A DNA stretch of 64,000 nucleotides from assembly GCA_028288025.1 (NCBI GenBank), contig JAQBOM010000012.1:62001-126000 (forward strand), in the 5' to 3' direction. The notes beneath the pieces were generated by a model. The model was given only the letters and a program-made list of their open reading frames with translations, was not told where the DNA came from and ran no database searches. The position numbers and the translations under genes were made by a program. Shown piece by piece: positions 49,786 through 58,554 of this stretch. Each line of letters starts with the position of its first letter. The stretch's first letter is position 1. The DNA is from Mucilaginibacter sp. GTDB lineage: Bacteria; Bacteroidota; Bacteroidia; Sphingobacteriales; Sphingobacteriaceae.

Positions 49786-50250
49786 TATTATATTATCCCA
49801 GTACATCCAATGCGGATTTAGATACTTCGCACCATGTTTTGCATAAAATGCCTGGTAAGGATTTTCGGGAAAGATGCCCACGCACAGACTTTTTGCATCA
49901 TTATTGATAAGCCACTCCGAAAAATGCCTTAAAAGCGCACTGCCAATGCCTTTGCGCTGCCACTCCTTGAGTATATAAAACGATTCAATTTCGGCATTTT
50001 TGCTATAACGGTTGGTTAAATGACCCGATATATAGCCGATTATCTTACCTACTTCAACCGCTTTTAGCGTAATCCGCTCTGGCTTTGCACTTACAGGCGA
50101 TTTGCCCTCAAAATAGGTTTGCCACCTGTAGAGCCGGCCATCATAATCAGTGGCATATGGCTCATTTTCTTTGAACGATTGCAGTTTGCTTTCCACCTCA
50201 ACGCTGGCTAGCTCTTTAATATCATTTATGTCAGCAACCAGGATTTCCAT
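49774..50250 (-). CDS. GNAT-family N-acetyltransferase
   Basis: 158 residues. Motif A for acetyl-CoA is EWQRKGIGSALLRHF (about 110-124), preceded by the FYILKEW strand and followed by the NPYQAFYAKHGAKY region (motif B). It is a small soluble acetyltransferase of unknown substrate. It starts 1 nt after the folP stop, so it is co-transcribed with folP. Its final codons are part of the terminator hairpin. Confidence 0.87.
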   Translation of the reverse strand: MEILVADINDIKELASVEVESKLQSFKENEPYATDYDGRLYRWQTYFEGKSPVSAKPERITLKAVEVGKIIGYISGHLTNRYSKNAEIESFYILKEWQRKGIGSALLRHFSEWLINNDAKSLCVGIFPENPYQAFYAKHGAKYLNPHWMYWDNIIEKI

Positions 50251-50251
50251 A

Positions 50252-51103
50252 TTATTGACACATCTCCCAAATTTTCACTGCTTCCACTGCTTCCTCCACA
50301 TCGTGCACCCGCAATATATTTGCCCCCTTTGTCAAAGCGATCGTATTTAAAACAGTTGTGCCATTGAGGGCATCGTCAGCAGAAATACCCAGCTGGCCGT
50401 AGATCATTTTTTTACGGGATATGCCGACGAGTAGGGGCAGTTGCAGCTTATTAAATTCCTGCAACCGGCTCATAAGGGCATAACCATGCTCTGCTTTTTT
50501 AGCAAATCCAAAACCGGGGTCAATGATCACATCGCGCGCACCAAGCTGTTTCAGCCGGTAACATTTCTCAGTAAAATAATCGTATACTTCGGCGAAGACA
50601 TCAGTATAGTCAGCCTGATGCACCATGGTTTGCGGCGTGCCTTTCATGTGCATCAAAATATAGGGTACCTTCAGCCGGGCCACGGTTGCAAACATATCCG
50701 CGTCTAACTGACCGCCCGAAATATCATTAATCATATGCGCGCCGGCATTAATAGCCGCTTCGGCAACTGTTGACCGGAAGGTATCTATCGACAATACCGC
50801 CTCCGGGAATCGCTTAACCATAGCTTCTACAACCGGCAGCAGCCGGTCTGTTTCTTCCTGCTCGGATATATCGTCAGCACCAGGCCTTGACGAATAAGCC
50901 CCCAGGTCGAGGAATGTTGCCCCTTCTTTAAGCATTTTTTCAGCCTGCTGCACCGCTGCATTAATTCCCTGCATCCTGCTGCCGGCATAAAAGGAATCGG
51001 GCGTAAGGTTGATGATCCCCATTACTTTGGGGGTGCTCAAACCAATCAGCCTGCCGCCTGCATTAAGGGTTTCTTTTTTCTGAAAAAATGTATCTTTAGC
51101 CAT
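50252..51103 (-). CDS. folP: Dihydropteroate synthase
   Basis: 283 residues. Signature loops of the TIM barrel are present: MGIINLTPDSFY (about 29-40), LDLGAYSSRPGAD (about 62-74), LSIDTFRSTVAEAA, INDISGG and VGISRKKMI. The enzyme condenses p-aminobenzoate with dihydropterin pyrophosphate in folate synthesis and is the sulfonamide target. The N-terminus is standard for Bacteroidota. It is divergent from the DoxX-like gene across a 90-bp spacer containing a perfect dyad. Confidence 0.94.
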   Translation of the reverse strand: MAKDTFFQKKETLNAGGRLIGLSTPKVMGIINLTPDSFYAGSRMQGINAAVQQAEKMLKEGATFLDLGAYSSRPGADDISEQEETDRLLPVVEAMVKRFPEAVLSIDTFRSTVAEAAINAGAHMINDISGGQLDADMFATVARLKVPYILMHMKGTPQTMVHQADYTDVFAEVYDYFTEKCYRLKQLGARDVIIDPGFGFAKKAEHGYALMSRLQEFNKLQLPLLVGISRKKMIYGQLGISADDALNGTTVLNTIALTKGANILRVHDVEEAVEAVKIWEMCQ

Positions 51104-51131
51104 CTTAAGTTGAAGACGTTGTAAGCGTTAG

Positions 51132-51155
51132 AAAGGTTAAAAATGGTTAACCTTT
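51132..51155. promoter_or_regulatory. Dyad in the folP / DoxX-like divergent spacer
   Basis: AAAGGTTAA-N6-TTAACCTTT is a perfect 9-bp inverted repeat. It could be an operator or one of the palindromic spacer words. AACTATTAC is repeated twice just downstream. Confidence 0.35.
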
Positions 51156-51194
51156 TCAACAACTGCAACTATTACAACTATTACAACTTTGTTA

Positions 51195-52370
51195 ATGAAA
51201 AAGAAATCGAACAATAAACCAACTGCATGGGGGATTTGGGTTGCCAGGATTTTGGTTGGGCTGCTTTTTATATTTTCAGGCCTCATTAAAGCCAACGATC
51301 CACTAGGGTTTTCGTATAAGCTTGAGGAATATTTCGAAGTTTTCCATATCACTTTTCTGAATGATTTTGCGCTCAGTATCGCCATCCTGTTATGCGCGCT
51401 CGAAATGATACTGGGCTTTGCCTTGCTGATCGGCGTCAGGGCAATATCGGTAGCGTGGGGTTTATTGCTGCTTATTGTTTTCTTCGCCTTCCTGACTTTT
51501 TATTCGGCCTATTTTAAAGTGGTGCAAACCTGCGGCTGTTTTGGCGATGCCATACCGCTTACGCCGTGGCAGTCATTCAGCAAGGATTTGGTTTTGCTGC
51601 TGCTGATACTGGTGCTGTTTTTTAATCGCAAAAATATCAAACCGCTTTACACCGCTAAAACTGGCGACAGGCTTCTGCTGGTTGCCGTGATCGCCTCATT
51701 AGGGTTCGGGGTTTATACCTATAACTTTTCGCCTGTGATTGATTTTCTACCATATAAAGTCGGTGCTAATATTCCAGATGAAATGAAAACGCCGCCGGGG
51801 GCACAGCCGGATGAATTTGAGCTGACCTATCATCTCAAAAACAAAAAAACCGGCGCGACAAAGGTGATGACCAATACCGAATACCTCAAAAGTAATATCT
51901 GGAAAGATAACAACTGGGAAGTAGTTGGAAACCCGGAAAGCCGCCTGGTTAAGCAGGGCTTTACACCCAAAATACGCGACCTGAGCATACAGGATGCACA
52001 GAAAAACGACTACACGAAGGAATTGCTTTCCAATCCGTATTACATCATGGTTATCGTAGCTTACGACCTGAACAAAACGGATGAAGATGCCATTAACCGC
52101 CTCAATGCGACGGCAATCAACCTGCAGCAGAATTTTAATATACGTACCATACTGCTCACCTCAAGCCCGGCAAGAGATGCCGAGGCTTTCAGCAAACAAC
52201 ATCACCTGATAAGCGACATATTTTATGCCGACGGCGTGCCGTTAAAAACAATGGTTAGGGCCAGCCCCGGTATATTGCTGATCAAAAACGGAACGGTGAT
52301 CAATAAATGGCATTATCATTCCATCCCGAAATATGATGAACTGGTAAAACAATATTTTCAGCACCAATAA
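51195..52370 (+). CDS. DoxX/MauE-like membrane protein with C-terminal thioredoxin-like domain (BT_3928 type)
   Basis: 391 residues from the ATG at 51195 (MKKKSNNKPTAWG). A TTG two codons earlier is unnecessary. The first 155 residues hold four membrane helices with the DoxX/MauE marks GLLFIFSGLIKANDPLGFSYKLEEYF and the CGCFGDAIPL loop. Residues about 190-390 are soluble and look like a thioredoxin-fold without a CxxC. It may take part in quinone-linked disulfide handling in the envelope, which is family inference. Its stop overlaps the permease start by 1 nt. Confidence 0.8.
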   Translation: MKKKSNNKPTAWGIWVARILVGLLFIFSGLIKANDPLGFSYKLEEYFEVFHITFLNDFALSIAILLCALEMILGFALLIGVRAISVAWGLLLLIVFFAFLTFYSAYFKVVQTCGCFGDAIPLTPWQSFSKDLVLLLLILVLFFNRKNIKPLYTAKTGDRLLLVAVIASLGFGVYTYNFSPVIDFLPYKVGANIPDEMKTPPGAQPDEFELTYHLKNKKTGATKVMTNTEYLKSNIWKDNNWEVVGNPESRLVKQGFTPKIRDLSIQDAQKNDYTKELLSNPYYIMVIVAYDLNKTDEDAINRLNATAINLQQNFNIRTILLTSSPARDAEAFSKQHHLISDIFYADGVPLKTMVRASPGILLIKNGTVINKWHYHSIPKYDELVKQYFQHQ

Positions 52371-53428
52371 TGGCCGGTTACCTCATTCGAAAACTGGTAT
52401 ACGGGCTGGCAGTGATGCTGGGCATCGTGGTAGTAGTGTTTTTCCTGTTCAACATTTTGCCGGTCGACCCGGCGCGGATGACACAAGGCCAGCGGGCCGA
52501 CGTGCAATCGCTGCAGGCTATACGAAAGGAATTTGGTTTGGATAAACCCGTACCTGTGCAGTTTGCATATTATATAAACGACCTGTCACCTGTAGGTATC
52601 CACGCCAATTCCACCGCCGAGCAGCAGCGGTATCATTATCTTAAGTTATTTCCCATTACCGGGACTAATGTTGTGGCGCTAAAATGGCCCTACCTGCGCC
52701 GCTCGTATCAAACCCATAAAGAAGTAGCCAAATTGCTGTTAGAAGTGATACCAAATACGCTTGTGCTGGCAACAACCGCTATGATATTCGCTATTCTCAT
52801 CGGTGTGTTTTTAGGCATTCAATGCGCGGTGCACCAAAATACATGGCGCGATAAGCTGTTTATTGGCTTTTCAACCCTAGGTGTATCGGCACCTTCATTT
52901 TTTGCTGGTATCATCATCGCCTGGATATTTGGCTTTGAGCTGAGCAGGTATACCGGCTTAAATATGTCGGGAAGTTTATATAGCTACGACCCATTTAAAG
53001 GTGAAGTGATTACCTGGCGTAATTTAATATTGCCGATGGTTACACTGGCATTGCGCCCGCTGGCTATTATTGTTCAGCTTACGCGGAACGCCATGCTTGA
53101 TGTTTTGGGCCAAGACTATATCCGAACCGCCAGGGCAAAAGGGTTGGGTAACCGGACGATACTTTACCGGCACGCGTTAAAAAATGCCATGAACCCGGTG
53201 ATTACAGCCATTGCCAACTGGTTTGCTTCACTGCTGGCGGGCTCATTCTTTGTTGAGTATGTATTTGGTTACAATGGCTTGGGCAAAACCACGGTGGATG
53301 CGCTCGAAATGTCGGATTTCCCGGTAGTAATGGGCTCTATCCTGTTTATCGCCTTTATTTTTGTGGTGATCAACATATTGGTGGATATTATTTATGTTTG
53401 GGTGGACCCGAGGGTGAAGCTGTATTAA
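52370..53428 (+). CDS. DppB/OppB-type ABC transporter permease
   Basis: 352 residues with six membrane helices. The N-terminal block MAGYLIRKLVYGLAVMLGI and LPVDPARMTQGQ is typical of DppB. The EAA loop is seen in DYIRTARAKGLGNRTILYRHALKNA (about residues 243-267). It would form half of a peptide or nickel uptake channel. No DppC, ATPase or binding-protein gene is adjacent; instead it is coupled to the DoxX-like gene and followed by aroK. The insert between helices 1 and 2 (about 70-115) is longer than in E. coli DppB. Confidence 0.88.
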   Translation: MAGYLIRKLVYGLAVMLGIVVVVFFLFNILPVDPARMTQGQRADVQSLQAIRKEFGLDKPVPVQFAYYINDLSPVGIHANSTAEQQRYHYLKLFPITGTNVVALKWPYLRRSYQTHKEVAKLLLEVIPNTLVLATTAMIFAILIGVFLGIQCAVHQNTWRDKLFIGFSTLGVSAPSFFAGIIIAWIFGFELSRYTGLNMSGSLYSYDPFKGEVITWRNLILPMVTLALRPLAIIVQLTRNAMLDVLGQDYIRTARAKGLGNRTILYRHALKNAMNPVITAIANWFASLLAGSFFVEYVFGYNGLGKTTVDALEMSDFPVVMGSILFIAFIFVVINILVDIIYVWVDPRVKLY

Positions 53429-53460
53429 AGTCCATAGTCGATGGTCAATAGTCCATGGGA
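53429..53460 (+). repeat. CCATAGTCGATGGTCAATAG word repeat
   Basis: It has the same permuted words (AGTCCATAGTCGATGG, AATAGTCCATGG) as the kdsC-maf spacer at 5815-5920. It starts just after the permease stop. Confidence 0.65.
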
Positions 53461-53480
53461 GGATTCGTAGAAGTTTAATA

Positions 53481-54035
53481 ATGAGTGAAAGTAAAATAGC
53501 TGGAGAGCATTCAAAAGTCGGCGCTGATGGCTTAGGCCTTATTTTTTTAATCGGGTTTATGGGCTCGGGCAAAACTACACTGGGCCGTAAGCTGGCACAC
53601 CGGCTGGATTACGAATTTATTGACCTCGACCATATCCTGGAAGCGCAGGCGGGCATGACCATAGCAGAATACTTTACTCAATTTGGTGAAGATGCTTTCC
53701 GCAAACTGGAGTCGCAAGTGTTGAAACAAACGCCCTATCCCGCGAATGCTGTAATTTCAACCGGCGGCGGGCTGCCTTGCTTTTTTGATAATATGGAATG
53801 GATGAACGCGTATGGAAAAACAGTTTATATCAAACTATCTCCAAAAACGTTAGCCACCAGGCTGCAAAATGAAAAAGATAAACGGCCGGTATTGCGAGAA
53901 CACAGGGGCGACGACCTGGTTGCCTTTATTGCCGGGAAATTGGAAGAACGGGATAAATTTTATAATCGTGCGGCTGTTATAACCGAAGGCTTAAGTTTGA
54001 CAGCCGAGAAGTTGGAACGGATATTATGGCATTAA
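53481..54035 (+). CDS. aroK: Shikimate kinase
   Basis: 184 residues. P-loop is GFMGSGKTTLGRKLA (25-39), shikimate-binding DLDHILE, AEYFTQFGEDAFRKLE with the conserved Arg, STGGGLPCF and LID-region KDKRPVL. The N-terminus is about 18 residues longer than usual (a later start is possible, but no internal ATG precedes the P-loop). The enzyme phosphorylates shikimate in aromatic amino acid synthesis. It follows the permease gene after a word-repeat spacer. Confidence 0.92.
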   Translation: MSESKIAGEHSKVGADGLGLIFLIGFMGSGKTTLGRKLAHRLDYEFIDLDHILEAQAGMTIAEYFTQFGEDAFRKLESQVLKQTPYPANAVISTGGGLPCFFDNMEWMNAYGKTVYIKLSPKTLATRLQNEKDKRPVLREHRGDDLVAFIAGKLEERDKFYNRAAVITEGLSLTAEKLERILWH

Positions 54036-54048
54036 TAAGTTTGTTATT

Positions 54049-54165
54049 GCTGTGAGGAGGAACAGCCTGTCCCGAATTTACTTCGGGAACGAAGCAATCG
54101 CGAATTTTGCATTACCACCCTATATAGTATGCGATTGCCGCGCTATCATTCGCAATGACAATTTG
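54049..54165. repeat. Divergent copy of the CGTCATTGCGAGG palindromic element
   Basis: GAGGAGGAACAGCC...GAACGAAGCAATCGC on the left and GCGATTGCCGCGCTATC...CGCAATGACA on the right form an imperfect inverted pair. It lies between convergent aroK and the phosphoribosyltransferase gene. Confidence 0.55.
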
Positions 54166-54176
54166 GTAAGATATCT

Positions 54177-54686
54177 CTATCTTAAATAAACCGCATCCTC
54201 TTCACCGGCTTCACCTAAAATCACTTCCACATGCTCTTTTAGAACGGTAGAGAGTGCTATCCCGGCATAGTCCGTTGTCATCGGGAACCTTTTGTGGTTG
54301 CGGTCAACCAGTACCGCGGTGCGCAGTTTTTTTAACGGAACGTCCCTGAAAACTCCGAAACCATAAGCCAGTGTTTTGCCGCTGTTTAATACATCGTCAA
54401 CTAAAATAACCACCTTATTGCTGCAGTCCTGCAGATCAAAATCGATACGTGCCTTTAAACTGCTGCTTTGCTTTTCAATTTCGATGCCTATCAGCCTGCT
54501 TTTAAATGGCGCTATCTCATCCAGCACGGCTTTTATCCTTTTGGCGATCTTGTCGCCGCTGGGTAAAATGCCGGCTATGAAAATCTCTTCCTCATCAAAA
54601 TTATCCTCTAATATTTGATAAGCAATGCGGTTGATCTTTTGCCGGATTTGTTGTTGGTTTAAGATATGGACGTATTTATCTTGCAT
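54177..54686 (-). CDS. PyrR-like phosphoribosyltransferase
   Basis: 169 residues. A type I phosphoribosyltransferase is recognised by the PRPP loop VVILVDDVLNSGKTLAYG (about 91-108) and the hydrophobic IFIAGILPSGDKIAKRI segment near the N-terminus. Similar proteins are uracil phosphoribosyltransferase/attenuator PyrR or hypoxanthine-type enzymes. The end VILGEAGEEDAVYLR resembles PyrR more than Hpt. No pyr operon is present here, so the regulatory role is uncertain. Confidence 0.85.
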   Translation of the reverse strand: MQDKYVHILNQQQIRQKINRIAYQILEDNFDEEEIFIAGILPSGDKIAKRIKAVLDEIAPFKSRLIGIEIEKQSSSLKARIDFDLQDCSNKVVILVDDVLNSGKTLAYGFGVFRDVPLKKLRTAVLVDRNHKRFPMTTDYAGIALSTVLKEHVEVILGEAGEEDAVYLR

Positions 54687-54822
54687 TATTTTGTTGAAAT
54701 GTTGTAAAGCTAAAACGTTTGAATGTTAATTGATCATCGCCTTAAAGTCATCGTAAAGATAGCAACTTTACGACATTCCAACTTTACAACGTTCCGACAA
54801 CAATACAACATTAAAACAATTA

Positions 54823-55218
54823 TCACTTCACATACGGATAATAAACAAAGTTGGCCCCTTCGGGTACTACCACAAACACGCACATAAAGTCGTGGGGGTT
54901 TTTGTAAGATTGGATAAATCGCTCCTTTAGTATTTCCTTAATGACGCCCTTTTCAATAAACTCCTCCAGGGTTGAGGCGTGAATGCTCCATTCGGTATGC
55001 AGGTCGTGCCGGTCGAGAATCAACTCACCTAATTTTAAATCGTGTTGGTGCGCTATAAAAATAGGATAGCTGGAAAGCCCTTCGACCATAATCTCAACCG
55101 CAACCTCGCGGATCGATTCATTAAAAAGTTTCAGGTCCGATTCGAGGCTAACCAACGGGCTTTCCTGTTTAGGCGTTTCGCTATTTTTATCCTCGTTTAA
55201 CAATTCTTCCGGTTCCAT
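54823..55218 (-). CDS. Conserved Bacteroidota hypothetical protein, 131 residues
   Basis: A start at ATG 55218 (MEPEELLNEDKN) is preferred to ATG 55242, whose region abuts a palindromic repeat. The N-terminal 25 residues are acidic and probably disordered. The remainder alternates strands and helices (REVAVEIMVEGLSSYPIFIA, then HDLHTEWSIHASTLEEFIEK and DFMCVFVVVPEGANFVY). There is no signal peptide or known motif. Proteins like this are, as I recall, conserved across Bacteroidota without assigned function. The reading frame is intact. Confidence 0.75.
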   Translation of the reverse strand: MEPEELLNEDKNSETPKQESPLVSLESDLKLFNESIREVAVEIMVEGLSSYPIFIAHQHDLKLGELILDRHDLHTEWSIHASTLEEFIEKGVIKEILKERFIQSYKNPHDFMCVFVVVPEGANFVYYPYVK

Positions 55219-55237
55219 AATAATTCTAATAATAAAA

Positions 55238-55329
55238 GTCATGCTGAACTTGTTTCAGCACCCCACATGCAAGTTCTCCGCCAAGCAAGCGGCTTGTCCT
55301 GTGAGGTGCTGAAACAAGTTCAGCATGAC
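55238..55329. repeat. Palindromic element with perfect 25-bp arms (GTCATGCTGAACTTG)
   Basis: The left arm (55238-55262) and right arm (55305-55329) are exact reverse complements, beginning GTCATGCTGAACTTGTTTCA. The 42-nt interior contains CAAGCAAGCGGCTTG. It sits between two minus-strand genes. Confidence 0.85.
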
Positions 55330-55338
55330 ATGGTTTTT

Positions 55339-56745
55339 TTAACTCCTCAAAATCAGCAACACTACATTCTCCACATGCTGTGTATGCGGAAACATGTCAA
55401 CCGGCTGAATTTTAACCGTATCATATTTTTCTTTCAGCACCAGCAGGTCGCGGGCCTGTGTGGCTGCATTGCAGCTTACGTACACAATTTTCGCGGCTTC
55501 AATTTCCATCAACCGCGCAACCACATCCGGGTGCATCCCTGCCCGTGGCGGATCGGTAATGATCACGTCGGGTTTGCCATGTTCTGCCACAAACTCGGGG
55601 CCTAACACATCTTTCATATCGCCCGCGTAAAATTTTGTGTTAGCGATATTATTAATGGCGGAATTGACTTTTGCATCCTCAATGGCCGTCGGCACATATT
55701 CAATGCCAACCACCTCGCGCACATGGCCGGCGATAAAATTTGCAATCGTCCCCGCGCCGGTATACAAATCGTAAACCAGTTCATCACCCTTAAGATCAGC
55801 AAAGTCGCGGGCTATTTCGTATAGGTGCAACGCCTGTATCGAATTGGTCTGATAGAACGATTTCGGCCCGATGCGGAAACGTATGCCGTTCATCTCCTCG
55901 TGGATGTATTCTGCGCCTTTATAAACCAGCACATCCTGGTCAAATATCGTATCGTTCTTTTTTTGATTGATGATATAAAGCAGCGAGGTTATTTCCGGAA
56001 ACCGGATGTTTATAAAACTCATCAGCTTATTTACTTGTTCTTCATCGGCGTAAGCAAACACCACGATAACCATCACTTCGCCGGTCGATGAGGTGCGTAC
56101 AACCAGGTTACGCAATGCGCCGGTATGTGCTTTAAGATCGTAAAAGCTGTAGCCATGTTCAAGTACAAACCCGCGTATTGTATTCCTTAACGAGTTTGAC
56201 GGCTCTGATTGCAGCCAGCAATGCTGCACATCCAGTATCTTATCAAAACGGCCGGGAATATGGAAGCCCAGCGCGTTCATATTCAATTCTTCGTTCTCGC
56301 GGTTCTCACCGTCGTACAGCCAGCGCTTATTTGAAAAGGTATATTCGAGTTTATTGCGGTAATATTTATCGGCAGGGGAGGGCACTATCGACAGCATGCC
56401 GGTTACGTCAATTTTGGCGAGTCGGGTTAAAGCGTCGGCCACCGATTTTTGTTTGAATTTCAATTGCGCGGCGTAGGTCATGTGCTGCCATTTGCAGCCG
56501 CCGCAAGTGCCGAAATGCTGGCAAAAAGGCTCGGTACGATATTCTGATGGCTGTTTGAGTTCGACAATTTTACCTTCACCGAAATTCTTTTTACTCCGGT
56601 AAACATGCACGTCGGCAACATCGCCGGGAACGGCCTTATCTACAAACAATACAAAATCATCGGCTTTGCCTACGCCTTTTCCCTCTTCGGCAATATCTAT
56701 AATGGTAACGTTCTCAAAAAATCTTTTCTTCGCAACTTGATTCAT
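55339..56745 (-). CDS. rlmD: 23S rRNA (uracil-1939-C5)-methyltransferase RlmD
   Basis: 468 residues. An N-terminal TRAM domain (about 8-65) is followed by the 4Fe-4S cysteine set starting PFCQHFGTCGGC (C75, C81, C84, with a fourth Cys later). The SAM domain has LYTGAGTIANF and the IITDPPRAGMHP motif, and the catalytic cysteine is in VSCNAATQARDL. It transfers methyl from SAM to U1939 of 23S rRNA; some paralogs act on U747 or tRNA, so the exact base is family inference. A -7 box lies only 7 nt before the start codon. Confidence 0.9.
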   Translation of the reverse strand: MNQVAKKRFFENVTIIDIAEEGKGVGKADDFVLFVDKAVPGDVADVHVYRSKKNFGEGKIVELKQPSEYRTEPFCQHFGTCGGCKWQHMTYAAQLKFKQKSVADALTRLAKIDVTGMLSIVPSPADKYYRNKLEYTFSNKRWLYDGENRENEELNMNALGFHIPGRFDKILDVQHCWLQSEPSNSLRNTIRGFVLEHGYSFYDLKAHTGALRNLVVRTSSTGEVMVIVVFAYADEEQVNKLMSFINIRFPEITSLLYIINQKKNDTIFDQDVLVYKGAEYIHEEMNGIRFRIGPKSFYQTNSIQALHLYEIARDFADLKGDELVYDLYTGAGTIANFIAGHVREVVGIEYVPTAIEDAKVNSAINNIANTKFYAGDMKDVLGPEFVAEHGKPDVIITDPPRAGMHPDVVARLMEIEAAKIVYVSCNAATQARDLLVLKEKYDTVKIQPVDMFPHTQHVENVVLLILRS

Positions 56746-56752
56746 CAGCCTG

Positions 56753-56760
56753 CAAAGTTA
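56753..56760 (-). promoter_or_regulatory. Candidate -7 box (TAACTTTG) of rlmD
   Basis: An exact TAnnTTTG match on the minus strand ends 7 nt before the ATG at 56745. The predicted transcript would have almost no leader. Confidence 0.45.
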
Positions 56761-56939
56761 ACGGTATTTATTAAATGTTGAAGATGTTGTAAAGTTGGAA
56801 TGTTGTAAGATTTGAAACGTTGAAGTATTCTGTCGGCATACCCAACCTATAGTCTGTGTCCTCACAGGCCCATTTAGCAGGCAAATGCTGCCAGTTGCTT
56901 GTGAAAACAAACACCGATGATACAGTTAAAAATAGCTGT

Positions 56940-57047
56940 TCAGATGAACATGTTTAACACAGATTGCCAAAAATCACTTGCCTCCAGTTCCTCCAGATCA
57001 AACTGCTCATCTATCAACTCAGAAAACTCAATTAGCTCCCGACTCAT
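56940..57047 (-). CDS. Candidate small acidic peptide, 35 residues
   Basis: The ATG at 57047 opens a 36-codon frame (MSRELIEFSELIDEQFDLEE, ending WQSVLNMFI) to TGA at 56940. It is the only plausible coding frame in the 415-nt gap between rlmD and creD. It is strongly acidic and amphipathic. The FDLEELEAS stretch resembles leader regions of ribosomal peptides, though no modification enzyme is near. Beyond the TGA the frame stays open for 21 codons with three Cys, and this may be chance. No promoter box is certain. The rest of the gap (56761-56939) holds GTTGTAAAGTTGGAATG-type words. Confidence 0.3.
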   Translation of the reverse strand: MSRELIEFSELIDEQFDLEELEASDFWQSVLNMFI

Positions 57048-57127
57048 GTATAAATGCGTTTATTATTACAAATAAACAAATTAATATACCAAAAACCAAA
57101 TCGGTATTATGAAATAAATATTAAAAA

Positions 57128-57160
57128 GTAAACGAAGGCATTTGCCTTCGTTTACTTTTT
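57128..57160. terminator. Terminator hairpin downstream of creD
   Basis: Perfect 13-bp arms GTAAACGAAGGCA/TGCCTTCGTTTAC (57128-57140, 57143-57155) are flanked by T-runs in both directions. On the minus strand it directly follows the creD stop codon. Confidence 0.8.
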
Positions 57161-58504
57161 TTAGTGTTTGTCCCAATTGATTTTTTTCGAGAAATACATT
57201 AGCACTGCCACTATAACAAACAGAGCGATACTGCCAATAATAAGCGCGAAGTCCTCTAACTGTATAATCACATAAATAAAGATATAAAACACTAATAAAA
57301 TGACCCCGAAAAGCAAAGCTGCGGCGTTGTTTTTAAGTAATGAACTAATAAATGTGGTTATCAGTCCAACCGTTGCCGCCGAAGCAACAAGATAGGCCAG
57401 GTTAAAACCAATTTGCTCCGAAAAGGATAGCAGCAACGAGTAATAGATGATCATTGCGGCCCCGATGAGCAGGTAGTTAAACACATGTATTTTTTGTTTC
57501 CGGATAACTTCTGTAAGAAAAAGCGAGATGAATGTAAGCATAATGATCAGCAACGAATACTTGCTTGTACGCATGGTTTTTTGGTACTGGTCAACAGGCA
57601 GCCGTAATTTCACACCGAATGTCGCGTCTTGTTGCTTTTTAGCGTTGCTTATCATCGAATTGTCACCGGTCCATTGCTGGGGGAATGGCCTGTTATAATA
57701 GAGCATATGCCATTTGGCCGAAAACCCTTTATCGCTGACGCTTCGGGTCTCCGGTAAATACCGACCGTTAAAGCTCGGACTGGGCCAATTGCCTTTTAGT
57801 TCAACTTCGGTTGTTTTCCCTAAATGCAAAAAGTTAAGTTCCTCGCTGCCCTTCAGATCAAGAGTGTAATTAAAAACAGTTTTGCCGTTTTTTAGGGAAG
57901 AAAGATCAACAGCCGCTTGCAGACCATTACCAAATAGCGTGTCCCCGTTTGCCGTTGGCTCAGCCGTTGATATTTGTCCAGCTGCATTTACTACCGGGTT
58001 GTTTTTTAAGCCTTTCAGGTCGGAGAGACTAAAGGTGACCCTTGCTTTGTTCAGGATAAGTTGATCAGGTGTCAGGTTGAGCGCGTTTAGATCGGCGCTT
58101 GCGAAACTTCCGGAAACTTTCACCATCGTGTTGTATACTACCACGTCAAATATTCCGCGATGGAGAATTTCGGTTGTTAGTTCAGCCTTTACATGCAGGT
58201 CATCGGGCAATACATATAAATTTTCGATAACGTCCTTAACCTTTTCCTTTTGGTCGTCGCCAATGTATTTCACATGCTTTTGATAGGGGATGGTTAATAC
58301 CGGCCCTGCAACCAATTGACTGCCCGACCACTTGTCAGATACATCTTTCATCATATTCTCCTGCCGAATGGCGCGTTCATTGATCAGGTTCTGCACCAAT
58401 GAGGATGGGATCAGGAGTACCAGAATAAGTACCCCGATGAAAATTAATTTTGCGGTTACCGACTCCTTGAGCCAATACATAAAGCCATGTTGTTCTTCTG
58501 TCAT
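57161..58504 (-). CDS. creD: Inner-membrane protein CreD (cell envelope integrity)
   Basis: 447 residues. One N-terminal membrane helix (about 17-35) is followed by a large periplasmic domain (about 36-310) with CreD marks LVAGPVLTIPY, YVLPDDLHV and SFNGRYLPE. A C-terminal block of five to six helices (about 318-440) ends SKKINWDKH. In enterobacteria CreD belongs to the CreBC regulon and affects envelope integrity and beta-lactam response. Here it is instead the last gene of an operon with a winged-helix regulator and a small membrane protein. A 19-bp dyad lies 17 nt before its start. Confidence 0.92.
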   Translation of the reverse strand: MTEEQHGFMYWLKESVTAKLIFIGVLILVLLIPSSLVQNLINERAIRQENMMKDVSDKWSGSQLVAGPVLTIPYQKHVKYIGDDQKEKVKDVIENLYVLPDDLHVKAELTTEILHRGIFDVVVYNTMVKVSGSFASADLNALNLTPDQLILNKARVTFSLSDLKGLKNNPVVNAAGQISTAEPTANGDTLFGNGLQAAVDLSSLKNGKTVFNYTLDLKGSEELNFLHLGKTTEVELKGNWPSPSFNGRYLPETRSVSDKGFSAKWHMLYYNRPFPQQWTGDNSMISNAKKQQDATFGVKLRLPVDQYQKTMRTSKYSLLIIMLTFISLFLTEVIRKQKIHVFNYLLIGAAMIIYYSLLLSFSEQIGFNLAYLVASAATVGLITTFISSLLKNNAAALLFGVILLVFYIFIYVIIQLEDFALIIGSIALFVIVAVLMYFSKKINWDKH

Positions 58505-58520
58505 TTTGTTTGTTTAAAAG

Positions 58521-58539
58521 TACTTTGTATTTCAAAGTA
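58521..58539. promoter_or_regulatory. Candidate operator upstream of creD (TACTTTG-N5-CAAAGTA)
   Basis: A perfect 7-bp dyad with a 5-nt spacer. The same site with one mismatch precedes the first operon gene at 59491-59509. Confidence 0.6.
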
Positions 58540-58554
58540 TATAGATAAAAAAAT

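Noticed and set aside
51121..51194. Riboswitch upstream of folP or the DoxX-like gene
   Set aside because: The spacer is only about 90 bp. A single dyad and AACTATTAC repeats do not match any riboswitch architecture I know.
55267..55605. Plus-strand frame of 112 codons inside rlmD
   Set aside because: It is antisense to a clearly conserved methyltransferase, begins in the palindromic repeat and has no motif.
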